Numbered from the stretch's first letter, positions 40,245 through 48,110 are shown. The stretch is DNA of 53,649 nt from DAOOVD01 sp035369845 (GCA_035369845.1 DAOOVD010000012.1:1-53649); one strand, 5' to 3'. The notes: generated from the letters alone by a model not told the origin. A program made the numbers and translations.

Positions 40245-40538
40245 ATGGAAAAACTTTTCTGGGCAGCGGTAGCTTTCGTTTATGGCGCCCTCACGGGCAG
40301 CTGGCTGAACATGCTCGTGTACCGCGTGCGCAGGAAAATGTCTGTCTGGAGGCCCTCGCGCTCCTTCTGCGACTCCTGCGGCAAAACCCTGGGGCTTATT
40401 GACCTGGTTCCAGTACTGGGCTGGCTTCTGACGCGGGGCAGGTCGCGGTGCTGCGGGGAAAAGGTGAGTGTTGTTTACCCGCTGGTGGAATTGGGAGTTG
40501 GCCTGGCGTTTTCGATTCTTGTCCTGTTTTTTGTTTAA
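40245..40538 (+). CDS. Free-standing PilD N-terminal (DiS_P_DiS) domain
   Basis: The 97-residue product corresponds to the N-terminal domain of bifunctional prepilin peptidases: 'GSWLNMLVYRVRRKMSVWRP', then 'SFCDSCGKTLGLIDLVPVLG', 'CCGEKVSVVYPLVELGVGLA'. In PilD this domain carries the Cys pairs and N-methylates the mature pilin N-terminus. Here it stands alone, with the peptidase activity in separate A24 genes on both sides, so the two activities appear to be split. Confidence 0.85.
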   Translation: MEKLFWAAVAFVYGALTGSWLNMLVYRVRRKMSVWRPSRSFCDSCGKTLGLIDLVPVLGWLLTRGRSRCCGEKVSVVYPLVELGVGLAFSILVLFFV

Positions 40539-40616
40539 CAGCAGGCATACCTCGTGCTACCTGGTCATGCCCAATCCCGAGCAAGAAAAGATAAAAGCGA
40601 AACAGGAAGGGGGAAT

Positions 40617-42002
40617 ATGCCAATTAAGGCTTGGTTGGCATTGCTGGTTGCCTTTTTGGGTTTGGTCGCAGGGCCGTTCCGTCTGCTCATCGTTGCGGGA
40701 ACTCATTGGGATCTTTTTTCGTTAGACCGGCTTTGCAAACCGTACCGCTGCGCTTTAAAAAAGGTTGATGTTCTCATGGCCAGGTTAGGAACTAACGCGT
40801 ACATCGACAGACACCGCTTGTGGAGTTTTTTGTCCGGCCCCGTCACCTTGCTGATAACGGGCGTCCTCATCGGAGAACTGGGTATTATGGTGGGAGAGCG
40901 ATTGGTCACGGGACAGTGTTCTTTTCCGCTCAAAAGCGAGCTGAGTAATTATCTGTATTTTTTGTGTGAGGGATTCAAAGAAACGGATATTAAAGTTTTA
41001 ATCTCCGACCGTTGCCTGTTTTTGTGGACTTTCGTGAAATGCTTCCTGTTGTGTGGGATTATATTTTGTTATGGCTGGCTGGAAGGTTTTTTGCTTTACG
41101 GTTTACTTTGTGTGAAAGAAAATGCTGATAATAATTGTCTAGCGGATGAGTTGGTGGAAAGCGATGTAAATTTCGGCGGTTATCGAAAGGAGGACTATCA
41201 AGAGAGAAGCGAAGTTGTTAAGCTTTCTTTTTGGAGTGATAGCATACTTTTGCGGCCAGAAACCAAAGTCGCGCCTAATGACGCAAAGCAAGGAAACCAT
41301 GACTCTATACCCATCGTTGGTGTTTGGGAGCGGTATCGCGTTGGCGAAGAAGAGGAGGAACCCGAGTTCGCTAAAAGATGCCAGCAAGAGGCGGATTTCA
41401 AAAGAGAAAAAATGGCTTGCGTAAAGCGCGGCAATAGTTGCGATCATTGTAAAGAGAATCCCGCTTCCAGCAGCAATCAGTTCCTGTTTGGGGTGCGGGA
41501 GGAGTTCGAAGGGTTTGCCAGGGTTGCCGGTAAAGCCGCCGAAACCGGTGGAAAATCTGAAAGTCGTTCTTCTGAGAAGGAAATCTATTTTAAGCCTGCC
41601 GTTTATAGGGCCGAAAGAAACGAAGAGCGGCGCGGAACCACCTGCTATGTGCCCGAAAAAGTGACCAAGCTCGTGGATGATCCGGTGAGTGTATGCGCAT
41701 GCCAGAAAGAAGAGGATAAAGGCAGCGCTTCCTGCGAAGTGGCCGAATTTGTGAAAAAGAACGAGGAAGAGTATTGTCACCATGCGTTTCTTTGCCGAGT
41801 TTTAGCTTTTGCTGTTTTTTGGGGTCTTTCTTACTGGATGCTGTCCCGGTTGGTGTGCCGGGTTATGCATATGTTCACCGCCAGGGCAGGTTTTCCCTTT
41901 CCGATTGTCCTTGTTTTCGAAGAAACGGTTTATTTGTTCTTGAGGTCTGCGGTGTTAGGCTTTCTAGCTTTGAGCGCGACCGCGTGGCTTTCGGCGATGT
42001 GA
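40617..42002 (+). CDS. Large membrane ORF of unknown function (461 aa), antisense overlap with M50 gene
   Basis: ATG 40617 has an excellent SD (AGGAAGGGGG). The first 180 residues contain several hydrophobic helices ('FLWTFVKCFLLCGIIFCYGW') and the last 75 contain two or three more. The middle 215 codons are highly charged and Cys-containing, and are exactly opposite the M50-like gene on the minus strand in the register where codons are mutually complementary. The ends look genuine; the middle may be a real cytoplasmic domain or a fortuitous antisense frame. No family is recognised. Confidence 0.5.
   Translation: MPIKAWLALLVAFLGLVAGPFRLLIVAGTHWDLFSLDRLCKPYRCALKKVDVLMARLGTNAYIDRHRLWSFLSGPVTLLITGVLIGELGIMVGERLVTGQCSFPLKSELSNYLYFLCEGFKETDIKVLISDRCLFLWTFVKCFLLCGIIFCYGWLEGFLLYGLLCVKENADNNCLADELVESDVNFGGYRKEDYQERSEVVKLSFWSDSILLRPETKVAPNDAKQGNHDSIPIVGVWERYRVGEEEEEPEFAKRCQQEADFKREKMACVKRGNSCDHCKENPASSSNQFLFGVREEFEGFARVAGKAAETGGKSESRSSEKEIYFKPAVYRAERNEERRGTTCYVPEKVTKLVDDPVSVCACQKEEDKGSASCEVAEFVKKNEEEYCHHAFLCRVLAFAVFWGLSYWMLSRLVCRVMHMFTARAGFPFPIVLVFEETVYLFLRSAVLGFLALSATAWLSAM
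41139..41783 (-). CDS. M50-like (site-2-protease type) membrane metalloprotease
   Basis: A 214-residue minus-strand frame with the M50 hallmarks: HELGH in 'HRIIHELGHFFGH' (His37-Glu38-His41) inside the first helix, and the second motif 'NAIPLPNTNDGY' (Asp157-Gly158), with several transmembrane segments. The SD is weak. It lies wholly within the plus-strand ORF 40617-42002. Site-2 proteases cut within membranes; a role in pilin or anti-sigma processing is possible. The motif match makes chance unlikely. Confidence 0.6.
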   Translation of the reverse strand: MVTILFLVLFHKFGHFAGSAAFILFFLACAYTHRIIHELGHFFGHIAGGSAPLFVSFGPINGRLKIDFLLRRTTFRFSTGFGGFTGNPGKPFELLPHPKQELIAAGSGILFTMIATIAALYASHFFSFEIRLLLASFSELGFLLFFANAIPLPNTNDGYRVMVSLLCVIRRDFGFWPQKYAITPKRKLNNFASLLIVLLSITAEIYIAFHQLIR

Positions 42003-42042
42003 TTATAGTGTATTTTCCTGGATGGAAGGTGTTTATTTACAA

Positions 42043-42597
42043 ATGAGCACAGAAAACATGTCGCTTTTGATAGGGCTCCTTTTGCCATCCGCACATATCG
42101 CTTATACTGACGCAAAATCGTACACGATTTACGACAAGGCTTCGCTTCCCATAATCCTGGCCGGGCTGGTGAATGCGATTCACGCTGGCAGCCTGTCGTC
42201 AGCCCTGGCAGGGGGGGCTTTTAGCTTAGGTCTTATGTTCGCCCTGGCCGCCGCGGGCGGCGCGGGCGGCGGCGATGTCAAGTATGCTGCCGGGTTGGGG
42301 CTGTGGCTAGGGTTTCCGGACACGGTCCATGCACTGCTGTTTGCCGTGGTAATCGGCACCGCGTGGGGCACGGTGCGGCTCGCCAGGGCCGGGGTTCTGA
42401 GGGAGAGGCTTAAAGCGCTCGCTGCAGGAGTGTACTTGCGCGTTTTCTGCGGCGTCAAGGGAGCAGTCCCTCTGCAGAAAATACCCGACGACCCGGACGC
42501 CCCGCTTCCGGCAGGCGTGGTGCCGTTCGGGACGTGCATGGCGGCGGGGGCCTGGGCAGTGTGGTTGTTTACTTTAGTTGTTGGGGGGGGTATTTAG
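42043..42597 (+). CDS. A24 prepilin peptidase (TadV/CpaA-like), cluster 2
   Basis: ATG 42043 is preferred over ATG 42022 because GGAAGGTG (42024-42031) precedes it. The protein has 'AYTDAKSYTIYDKASLP' and 'GGAGGGDVKYAAGLGLWLG', the two catalytic Asp motifs of A24 enzymes, and about six hydrophobic segments. It is a second, divergent prepilin peptidase, presumably for the RGYG-type prepilins encoded at 46.7-47.5 kb. Confidence 0.88.
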   Translation: MSTENMSLLIGLLLPSAHIAYTDAKSYTIYDKASLPIILAGLVNAIHAGSLSSALAGGAFSLGLMFALAAAGGAGGGDVKYAAGLGLWLGFPDTVHALLFAVVIGTAWGTVRLARAGVLRERLKALAAGVYLRVFCGVKGAVPLQKIPDDPDAPLPAGVVPFGTCMAAGAWAVWLFTLVVGGGI

Positions 42598-42602
42598 CGC
42601 AG

Positions 42603-42860
42603 ATGCGCAAGTTATTTCAACTCAGCGGCAGGGGAGCCGGAGGCGTCCGCAAGCCCTTTTTCCGGCAGCACTTGCCGCTAGTGATCGCGATTGTAGCCGG
42701 CCTCGCTGTGGCGCTTTTAAGTGCGAAATACCTATATGTTTACGTCAACACAAACAAGGAGATGACGAGAGTGCCAGTTCCGGCCAGGAACATAGCGCCC
42801 TACATGGTAATAGAGCAGCAGGACGTTACTATGGAATGTGTCCCTGCTAAAAAGGAGTGA
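42603..42860 (+). CDS. Short CpaB-like N-terminal protein (85 aa)
   Basis: ATG 42603 follows a G-rich SD. The 85 residues hold a basic N-terminus, one transmembrane helix ('LVIAIVAGLAVALLSAKYLY') and the beginning of an SAF domain ('TRVPVPARNIAPYMVIEQQD'), then stop. It resembles the first third of CpaB. The full CpaB-like gene starts 8 bp later, so this is either a degenerate duplicate or a dedicated short partner. Confidence 0.65.
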   Translation: MRKLFQLSGRGAGGVRKPFFRQHLPLVIAIVAGLAVALLSAKYLYVYVNTNKEMTRVPVPARNIAPYMVIEQQDVTMECVPAKKE

Positions 42861-42868
42861 TTTAAAAA

Positions 42869-43642
42869 ATGCGCGACAAAAAAACATTGGCGGGTATACT
42901 GGCGGCAATTCTTGTCGGCCTGAGTATTTCTGGGTTTTCATACTTTAAGCTCAAGAACTCCGAAGCTGTCAAGGAATACGTGACCATGCCCGTTCCGGTG
43001 AGAGACATACAGGCTTTTTCGATTATACGGAACGACGATATAACATATGTAAAAATACCCAAGGGGCTGGACAGTAAAAATTCAGCAACAAAACTAGAGG
43101 AAGTGACGAACAAAGCGAGCACTATGCCTTTACGCCGGGGGCAGCAAATAGATAAAACAAATTTGATAGAACCGACCGAGATAGAGAACATGGCATTTGT
43201 GACAGTAAATATAGACCCGTCGCGGTTGAGCGGGGCGCGCGCGGGCAACATAGTGGACGTTTACATGCGGACGGGTACGGAAACCAGGCTGGTGGCGGCG
43301 AACGCAAGGGTAATAAGAGTTTGTGACGCCAGTGGTCGCTCCATATACGATGACGAACAGGTTGAAAGCCAGCAAAACAACGTGGTGACTAAAGGTATTC
43401 AGCAGGCGCAGCAGGCTGTGTCCAGTGTGGCTAAAAGTACGCCGGCCATGGTTGAACTGGGTGTAAAGCTCGAAGAAGCGCCGGGCATCACCCCCGGGTC
43501 CGAGCCAAAAAACACCTCGATAACCCTGGTTCGCAAAGTTAAGGCAACCGCGGCGCCTGTCGTGCAGACACCCCCACAAACAACCGCAGAGGTGGGTAAA
43601 AATGTTCAAACTGTTCAATCTGCTCAAACCAACAAAAAGTAA
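42869..43642 (+). CDS. CpaB/RcpC-like pilus assembly protein (cluster 2)
   Basis: ATG 42869 has SD AAGGAGTG. An N-terminal transmembrane helix is followed by an SAF domain ('MPVPVRDIQAFSIIRNDDIT', 'LRRGQQIDKTNLIEP') and an RcpC domain ('LSGARAGNIVDVYMRTGTET'). The C-terminal 80 residues are Gln/Thr-rich and probably flexible. The 3' end overlaps the ATPase gene by 41 bp. Confidence 0.85.
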   Translation: MRDKKTLAGILAAILVGLSISGFSYFKLKNSEAVKEYVTMPVPVRDIQAFSIIRNDDITYVKIPKGLDSKNSATKLEEVTNKASTMPLRRGQQIDKTNLIEPTEIENMAFVTVNIDPSRLSGARAGNIVDVYMRTGTETRLVAANARVIRVCDASGRSIYDDEQVESQQNNVVTKGIQQAQQAVSSVAKSTPAMVELGVKLEEAPGITPGSEPKNTSITLVRKVKATAAPVVQTPPQTTAEVGKNVQTVQSAQTNKK

Positions 43643-44966
43643 ATATCAACCCCCGCAGGAATTACAGGAGCAGCAGGATCAAATTGAATTTTTGGATTTA
43701 AAAGAAGCAGCTCCCCGGGTCAGGGAGGAATTGATCAAGGACGACAAACTGAACCGGCTCTTCGAAGAAGCGATGGCCGGTGTGCCTGGCGCGAAAGAAC
43801 AGATCATTACAGAAATTATCAAAGCATTTGAAAACTTAAGCTTGAGTATAAACGGCCTGACACCCGACGAAGCCGCTGAGGAAATATACAGAAAAAACTG
43901 GGGCCTCGACGTAGTTGAAGCCGCCTACCGCGACCCGACAGTTGACGAAATAAGGGTTAACGACAAGGATCATGTTTACGTCACCAGGCGCGGCAGAAGG
44001 GAAAGGCTGGATGTGAGTTTTGAGAGCGAAGAAGCCGTGGAGGTAGTAATAAAGAGGATGATACTCCACGACGTCGGTGTAAGTCTGAACGAAACCAGCC
44101 CCCGGGTCGAGTCTGTCCGCAAGGACGGCTCAAGGCTGACTGCTTTGTGCAGTCCTGTTTCGAAGACCTGGTCTTTCGTGCTTAGAAAACATTTCACTTT
44201 CGAAATGACCCCAGAAAATCTTGAAAGAAACGGAACACTGGGGATGAACGTCTGGGAATTGCTGAGGATGCTCGTTACGTCAGGCGTGAGCATACTGTTC
44301 TGCGGCCCGGTGGAAAGTGGCAAAACATCTCTACTGCGGAGGCTGTTGAAAGAATTGAACACGGTTTTAAGAGTGGTGGTGTTGGAGAAAGACCGCGAGT
44401 TGTCACTTTCATCTTACGACCCGGACAGGGATGTATTGGAACTGGAAGAGCACGTCCATTTGGGCGCCTCGTTAAAATCGCTGTTTGAAACCATTCTTCG
44501 GCTCACCCCCGATATAATTGTCGTTCAGGAGTTCCGGGGTTCCGGCGAAGCCGTGGAGGCCGTCCGGGCCTGCACGAGAACGATGAGGGGCGCATTTGCA
44601 ACAGCTCACTTTGTTTCCCCCGAGGAAGCCGTCGAAGGCGCAGGGTTGATGATGCTTGAAGAAGGGTTGAACATCCCGCTCGAACTTGCCATGTTGAGGG
44701 TGGCAAGGGCGTTCAACGTAGTGGTGCAGATGGTTGCAGACTCCGCCAGGGGTATAAAAAAAGTGGTCAGGGTAACAGAACTCCTGGTGGATGACAAAAA
44801 GATAAAATACAACGACCTCTGCGTCTGGAAACCCGAAACCAACGACTATCTTGGGAAAGGCAGTTGGGTTTTTGTCAATATGCCCAGCGAAAAACTGTTA
44901 AACAAAATGGCCGTGTTCAACACCACCGAGGAAGAGGTGAACCGCCTTTGGGAAAGTATGAGGTGA
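43602..44966 (+). CDS. Divergent TadA/CpaF-like ATPase (cluster 2)
   Basis: ATG 43602 follows GAGGTGGG. The 454-residue protein has the CpaF fold: 'DPTVDEIRVNDKDHVYVTRR', Walker A 'CGPVESGKTS', Walker B 'DIIVVQEFRGSGEA' and a His-box equivalent 'MRGAFATAHFVSP'. The Asp box reads 'VVLEKDRELSL' instead of EDPAE, and several flanking residues differ from cluster 1, so it is a separate subfamily rather than a recent duplicate. The stop overlaps the tadB-like start (GTGA). Confidence 0.9.
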   Translation: MFKLFNLLKPTKSKYQPPQELQEQQDQIEFLDLKEAAPRVREELIKDDKLNRLFEEAMAGVPGAKEQIITEIIKAFENLSLSINGLTPDEAAEEIYRKNWGLDVVEAAYRDPTVDEIRVNDKDHVYVTRRGRRERLDVSFESEEAVEVVIKRMILHDVGVSLNETSPRVESVRKDGSRLTALCSPVSKTWSFVLRKHFTFEMTPENLERNGTLGMNVWELLRMLVTSGVSILFCGPVESGKTSLLRRLLKELNTVLRVVVLEKDRELSLSSYDPDRDVLELEEHVHLGASLKSLFETILRLTPDIIVVQEFRGSGEAVEAVRACTRTMRGAFATAHFVSPEEAVEGAGLMMLEEGLNIPLELAMLRVARAFNVVVQMVADSARGIKKVVRVTELLVDDKKIKYNDLCVWKPETNDYLGKGSWVFVNMPSEKLLNKMAVFNTTEEEVNRLWESMR

Positions 44967-45853
44967 TAGCAGCAGCAGGGCTGGGCATGTCCGCGGCGGC
45001 GGCGGCGTATGGTTTGTGTCTTGCGATGAACAGAACCAGGCTGCGTTTAGAAAAACTGGTGAGATACAGCATAAAGGCAGGAGCGGTGAAATATCAACGG
45101 GATCGTTTTTTGCTTGACATCGAAAGCCGGCTTAAAAAATCAGGGTTAAAAAAAATCAAGCTGGCGCATTACTTATTGGCCGTGGGGATAATGATCGGCG
45201 TGTCGGTTTTGCTGGGGGCGGTATATTTCAAAAATCCCGTGGCGGCGATGGCGATGGCCGCCACATCCGTAATGTTGCCGGAACACCTGATTTTCAGGAG
45301 AGAAATGTTGCAGCGATATCAGAAGGAAGACCTTTTGATTTCAGCCGTAAAAATATTTCTTTCTGAATTTATCCAAACGCCGCAGGTTGAACGAGGCTTG
45401 GCCGCGGTAGCCCGGCAGTGTCCGGAGCCTCTGGGAAGCATATTTTTTGATGCGTATAAGTCGATGATATCCGGCATACCGCCGGATAAAGTGTACGTTG
45501 TCCTGATGTCGCGGCTGGATTTTCCGCACGGGCACATGTTTGTGCAGGCCTTGCGGGCTGCGCGGACGAACTCCCAGGCAGTTGTCCCGCTGCTTAACAG
45601 CCTCATAACGAAAATGAGCATATATAAGGCAACGCGGGACGAAAACATCAATCAGGTCAGGGGCGAGTCCCTCATGTCGCTGTTGATAGCAGTGGCTCCG
45701 CTTCCGGCATACCTGGTCATAAATTCTGTGATTCCGGAAACAAACGAGTTTTTGCGCCAAACTATTTCAGGCAGGTCTTTGGTATTCGGGGTCTTTTTTA
45801 GTTCGGTATTATGGCTTATATTGAACAGAATACTCGAAAGGGTAGAGGTATGA
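44963..45853 (+). CDS. TadB-like platform protein (cluster 2)
   Basis: GTG 44963 overlaps the ATPase stop by four bases. The 296-residue membrane protein has an N-terminal helix, a central pair of helices ('LAVGIMIGVSVLLGAVYF'), a cytoplasmic T2SSF-like helical domain ('EDLLISAVKIFLSEF'), and two C-terminal helices. Identification is from position, topology and weak T2SSF similarity. It ends as ATGA with the next gene. Confidence 0.75.
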   Translation: MIAAAGLGMSAAAAAYGLCLAMNRTRLRLEKLVRYSIKAGAVKYQRDRFLLDIESRLKKSGLKKIKLAHYLLAVGIMIGVSVLLGAVYFKNPVAAMAMAATSVMLPEHLIFRREMLQRYQKEDLLISAVKIFLSEFIQTPQVERGLAAVARQCPEPLGSIFFDAYKSMISGIPPDKVYVVLMSRLDFPHGHMFVQALRAARTNSQAVVPLLNSLITKMSIYKATRDENINQVRGESLMSLLIAVAPLPAYLVINSVIPETNEFLRQTISGRSLVFGVFFSSVLWLILNRILERVEV

Positions 45854-46635
45854 AACATATGTATCTTTATGGATTGTCTTTCGGGATAGGTCTTGCCGCG
45901 ACAGCTATCGTTCTGTTGCTGTGCCGCTGTTTTAACAGCATTGCTCTCAGAACAAACAGCTTCTGGGAAAAATTAAAAAGGTCTAAGTTTTATCCCGTGA
46001 AACAGAAGAGTAATAAAAAAGAAGTCGCTATATATATGACAGCCGCTGCCGTTGGCAGCTTTGTTATGCTCGTCTTGTCTTGGGGAACGCCTTACGTGGG
46101 TACGACTGTAGGATTCGGCGCCGGGGCTGGCGTGGCGTTGGCGAAGGCCATAACCAAGACAATCGAAAACGCTGCAACATACAAGAAAAGAAAGGACGTG
46201 GCAACACTCTTCGAAGCGGTAGAAACATACATGGCAACCGGCCTGTCCATACCGCAGTCGTTAAATTACTCCAAACTACTCGCGCCCTCAATTAAATCAG
46301 CGGTGGAAAAGTGCGTGAGGGAGTGGCCCTTTGGGGCGTTGAAAGCCCTGGAGAATTTTAGAAGGGAGGTGGGAGTGCCCGAAGCGGATATTCTTGTATC
46401 CCTGCTTTCTCAGATAGAGAGGAAAGGGGACAGAAACCTGGAGGGAGTATTCCAGCGCGAGGTCTCCAACATGGAGAGGCTTAGGGCGGTCAAGGAAAGA
46501 TCGAAGATTGTGTTCGGGAAACCCATGTACTTCGTAGTGTACCGCGCTATCCCGGCACTGTGCACTTTCGGCGTGGTTATAGGCGCGCTGGTGTACAGAC
46601 TCAACCACACTTTTAAGTCAGCCGGGATATTTTAA
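45850..46635 (+). CDS. TadC-like platform protein (cluster 2)
   Basis: ATG 45850 overlaps the TadB-like stop. The 261-residue protein has an N-terminal helix, two central hydrophobic segments and a helical T2SSF-like region ('KRKDVATLFEAVETYMATGL', 'VFQREVSNMERLRAVKERSK') before a final helix. It is the expected TadC counterpart. A strong SD for the first prepilin follows directly. Confidence 0.72.
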   Translation: MKHMYLYGLSFGIGLAATAIVLLLCRCFNSIALRTNSFWEKLKRSKFYPVKQKSNKKEVAIYMTAAAVGSFVMLVLSWGTPYVGTTVGFGAGAGVALAKAITKTIENAATYKKRKDVATLFEAVETYMATGLSIPQSLNYSKLLAPSIKSAVEKCVREWPFGALKALENFRREVGVPEADILVSLLSQIERKGDRNLEGVFQREVSNMERLRAVKERSKIVFGKPMYFVVYRAIPALCTFGVVIGALVYRLNHTFKSAGIF

Positions 46636-46654
46636 CTGAAAGGAGGGTTTCAGT

Positions 46655-46846
46655 GTGTTAAAAAAGGTAATCGGTGTTTTTAAAGACCGGTGCGGCTATG
46701 GAATAGCCGAGCTGCTGCTTATTGTTTCAATACTCGGTGTAATTGTCACCGGCACAATGGCTACTTTAAACACTAATTTCGGGACGGCAGCGACAAGCGT
46801 CGGAACCAAGATTAACAGCTACGTTGACAGTTGGACCGGGAACTAA
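46655..46846 (+). CDS. Prepilin 1 of cluster 2 (Flp-like, 63 aa)
   Basis: GTG 46655 lies seven bases after AAAGGAGG. After a 13-15-residue basic leader comes 'CGYGIAELLLIVSILGVIV', with cleavage expected after Gly and Glu at +5, then a helix and a short polar tail rich in Thr/Asn. Size and strong SD suggest the major pilin of the second system. A very stable hairpin with U-run follows, which would uncouple its expression from the downstream minor pilins. Confidence 0.8.
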   Translation: MLKKVIGVFKDRCGYGIAELLLIVSILGVIVTGTMATLNTNFGTAATSVGTKINSYVDSWTGN

Positions 46847-46865
46847 AAAATGTTTTTCAACTAAA

Positions 46866-46900
46866 AGAGACTTTCTGAAAACAGGAAGTCTCTTTTTTTT
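46866..46900 (+). terminator. 12-bp hairpin with U-run between prepilins 1 and 2
   Basis: AGAGACTTTCTG (46866-46877) pairs fully (one G-U) with CAGGAAGTCTCT (46882-46893) around AAAA, followed by T to 46900. The SD GGAGGTGG of prepilin 2 starts at the next base. Partial termination here would set the ratio of major to minor pilins. Confidence 0.8.
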
Positions 46901-46913
46901 GGAGGTGGTTAAA

Positions 46914-47084
46914 GTGAAAATCATTTCGGACCAGCGAGGATACGGACTTGTCGAAGCACTGATCATGTTGGCCTGCGTGGGGGTGATAGCGTGTGCGGTC
47001 TTGTCGATAATTTATCCCGAATTTCAGGCTTTACACGCAAAAGCGAGCGAGCATTTGAGGGAGATAGGAGGCAGTGGCATTTGA
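46914..47084 (+). CDS. Prepilin 2 of cluster 2 (minor pseudopilin, 56 aa)
   Basis: GTG 46914 follows GGAGGTGG by five bases; upstream in-frame codons run through the terminator stem. The sequence has 'QRGYGLVEALIMLACVGVIA', with processing after Gly and Glu at +5, and a short soluble tail. It overlaps the next gene as TTGA. Confidence 0.75.
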   Translation: MKIISDQRGYGLVEALIMLACVGVIACAVLSIIYPEFQALHAKASEHLREIGGSGI

Positions 47085-47527
47085 AGAGATTTATCATCTG
47101 CCAGAGAGGGTATGGAACTTTTGAATTTTTGCTGTATGCCGGGTTAATAATTTTTCTGGTTTTTGGCTCCATTGATTACGCGCTTACTCAAAACCGCATA
47201 TCACAGGTGGACATGTACAAGGAATATTACCTCGACAGAGTCAGGCTCGAAGGGTGGCTGTCCACTGCGGACGAGAGTGCTCTAGTAAGCGGTCTTTCAG
47301 CGAAAGGGTACCAGGATATTACAATCGACGCGCCGAGGGAATCGCAAGGCCACAGCAGGATACTCAGGAATACGGAAGACCCTGCGGCAAGTGAAGTTTG
47401 GCTCGGCATCCAGTGCAGGCCGGTGCCGCAGCCGCTGAAGTTCGGGGGAGCGATAGGATCTCCCGCCGGGGAAGAATTCGTGATAAACGTGGGGGGTAGG
47501 GCACTCAGTGAAAGAGTTGATCCGTGA
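47081..47527 (+). CDS. Prepilin 3 of cluster 2 (TadE-like, 148 aa)
   Basis: TTG 47081 overlaps the preceding stop and has SD AGGAGG. The leader is followed by 'QRGYGTFEFLLYAGLIIFLV' with Glu (here in Phe-Glu-Phe) at +5, then a helix and a soluble domain of about 100 residues. The larger soluble part resembles TadE-type minor pseudopilins. It overlaps the TadG-like gene by 20 bp. Confidence 0.72.
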   Translation: MKRFIICQRGYGTFEFLLYAGLIIFLVFGSIDYALTQNRISQVDMYKEYYLDRVRLEGWLSTADESALVSGLSAKGYQDITIDAPRESQGHSRILRNTEDPAASEVWLGIQCRPVPQPLKFGGAIGSPAGEEFVINVGGRALSERVDP

Positions 47528-48110
47528 CCAGCGAGGTTTTGTTACTGTGCTGCTGCTCATCCTCATTCCCCTGCTCCTTGTCGCGGCAGTTGGTTCCACG
47601 GAGACGGCCAGGCTCAACAGCGGCAGCAACATAGACGTTCAGGGCGCTCTTGACCAAGCCGTAAAGGCTGCGGCGATGTGCGTTGACCCGTCAAGCCAAG
47701 CAAACGGCGACCCTCGTATAGATCCGGATAAGGCACATGCTCAGTTCAGGTATTACCTGGCAGCAAATTTGAAGCTCGACTCGTCGCTGAACCCCGTACA
47801 GGGTTCGAGGGTGACGGAAACACCGGCATATACGTTCGTCGTAGTTAACGGCGCAAACGATTACGTTCCCGAGGGGAGAGTTTACTCGTGCGACGGGGTA
47901 TGTTCGGAAAATGATTTTGTGGTATCATTGCCGCAAACATTTTCCGTCTCCGATGATATCTACATCGGGAGTGGCGGTTTGCGGGATATAACGGTAAAGT
48001 CGCCTACCTGTATCGCACTTGTTAAAAGCCGGGTCAAGCCTGTCTTTACCGATAGAAGCGATATGACGGCGAGGTGGTCAGCGTCTAGAATTATAGTAAG
48101 AAGTTGGTGA
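47508..48110 (+). CDS. TadG-like/pilus-associated membrane protein (cluster 2)
   Basis: GTG 47508 follows a G-rich SD. The N-terminus 'DQRGFVTVLLLILIPLLLVA' resembles the prepilins but lacks the +5 Glu, as in TadG/TadF-type proteins with an uncleaved anchor. The remaining 160 residues are soluble, beta-rich, with a Cys pair ('YSCDGVC') that may form a disulphide outside the cell. It closes the second pilus operon. Confidence 0.65.
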   Translation: MKELIRDQRGFVTVLLLILIPLLLVAAVGSTETARLNSGSNIDVQGALDQAVKAAAMCVDPSSQANGDPRIDPDKAHAQFRYYLAANLKLDSSLNPVQGSRVTETPAYTFVVVNGANDYVPEGRVYSCDGVCSENDFVVSLPQTFSVSDDIYIGSGGLRDITVKSPTCIALVKSRVKPVFTDRSDMTARWSASRIIVRSW

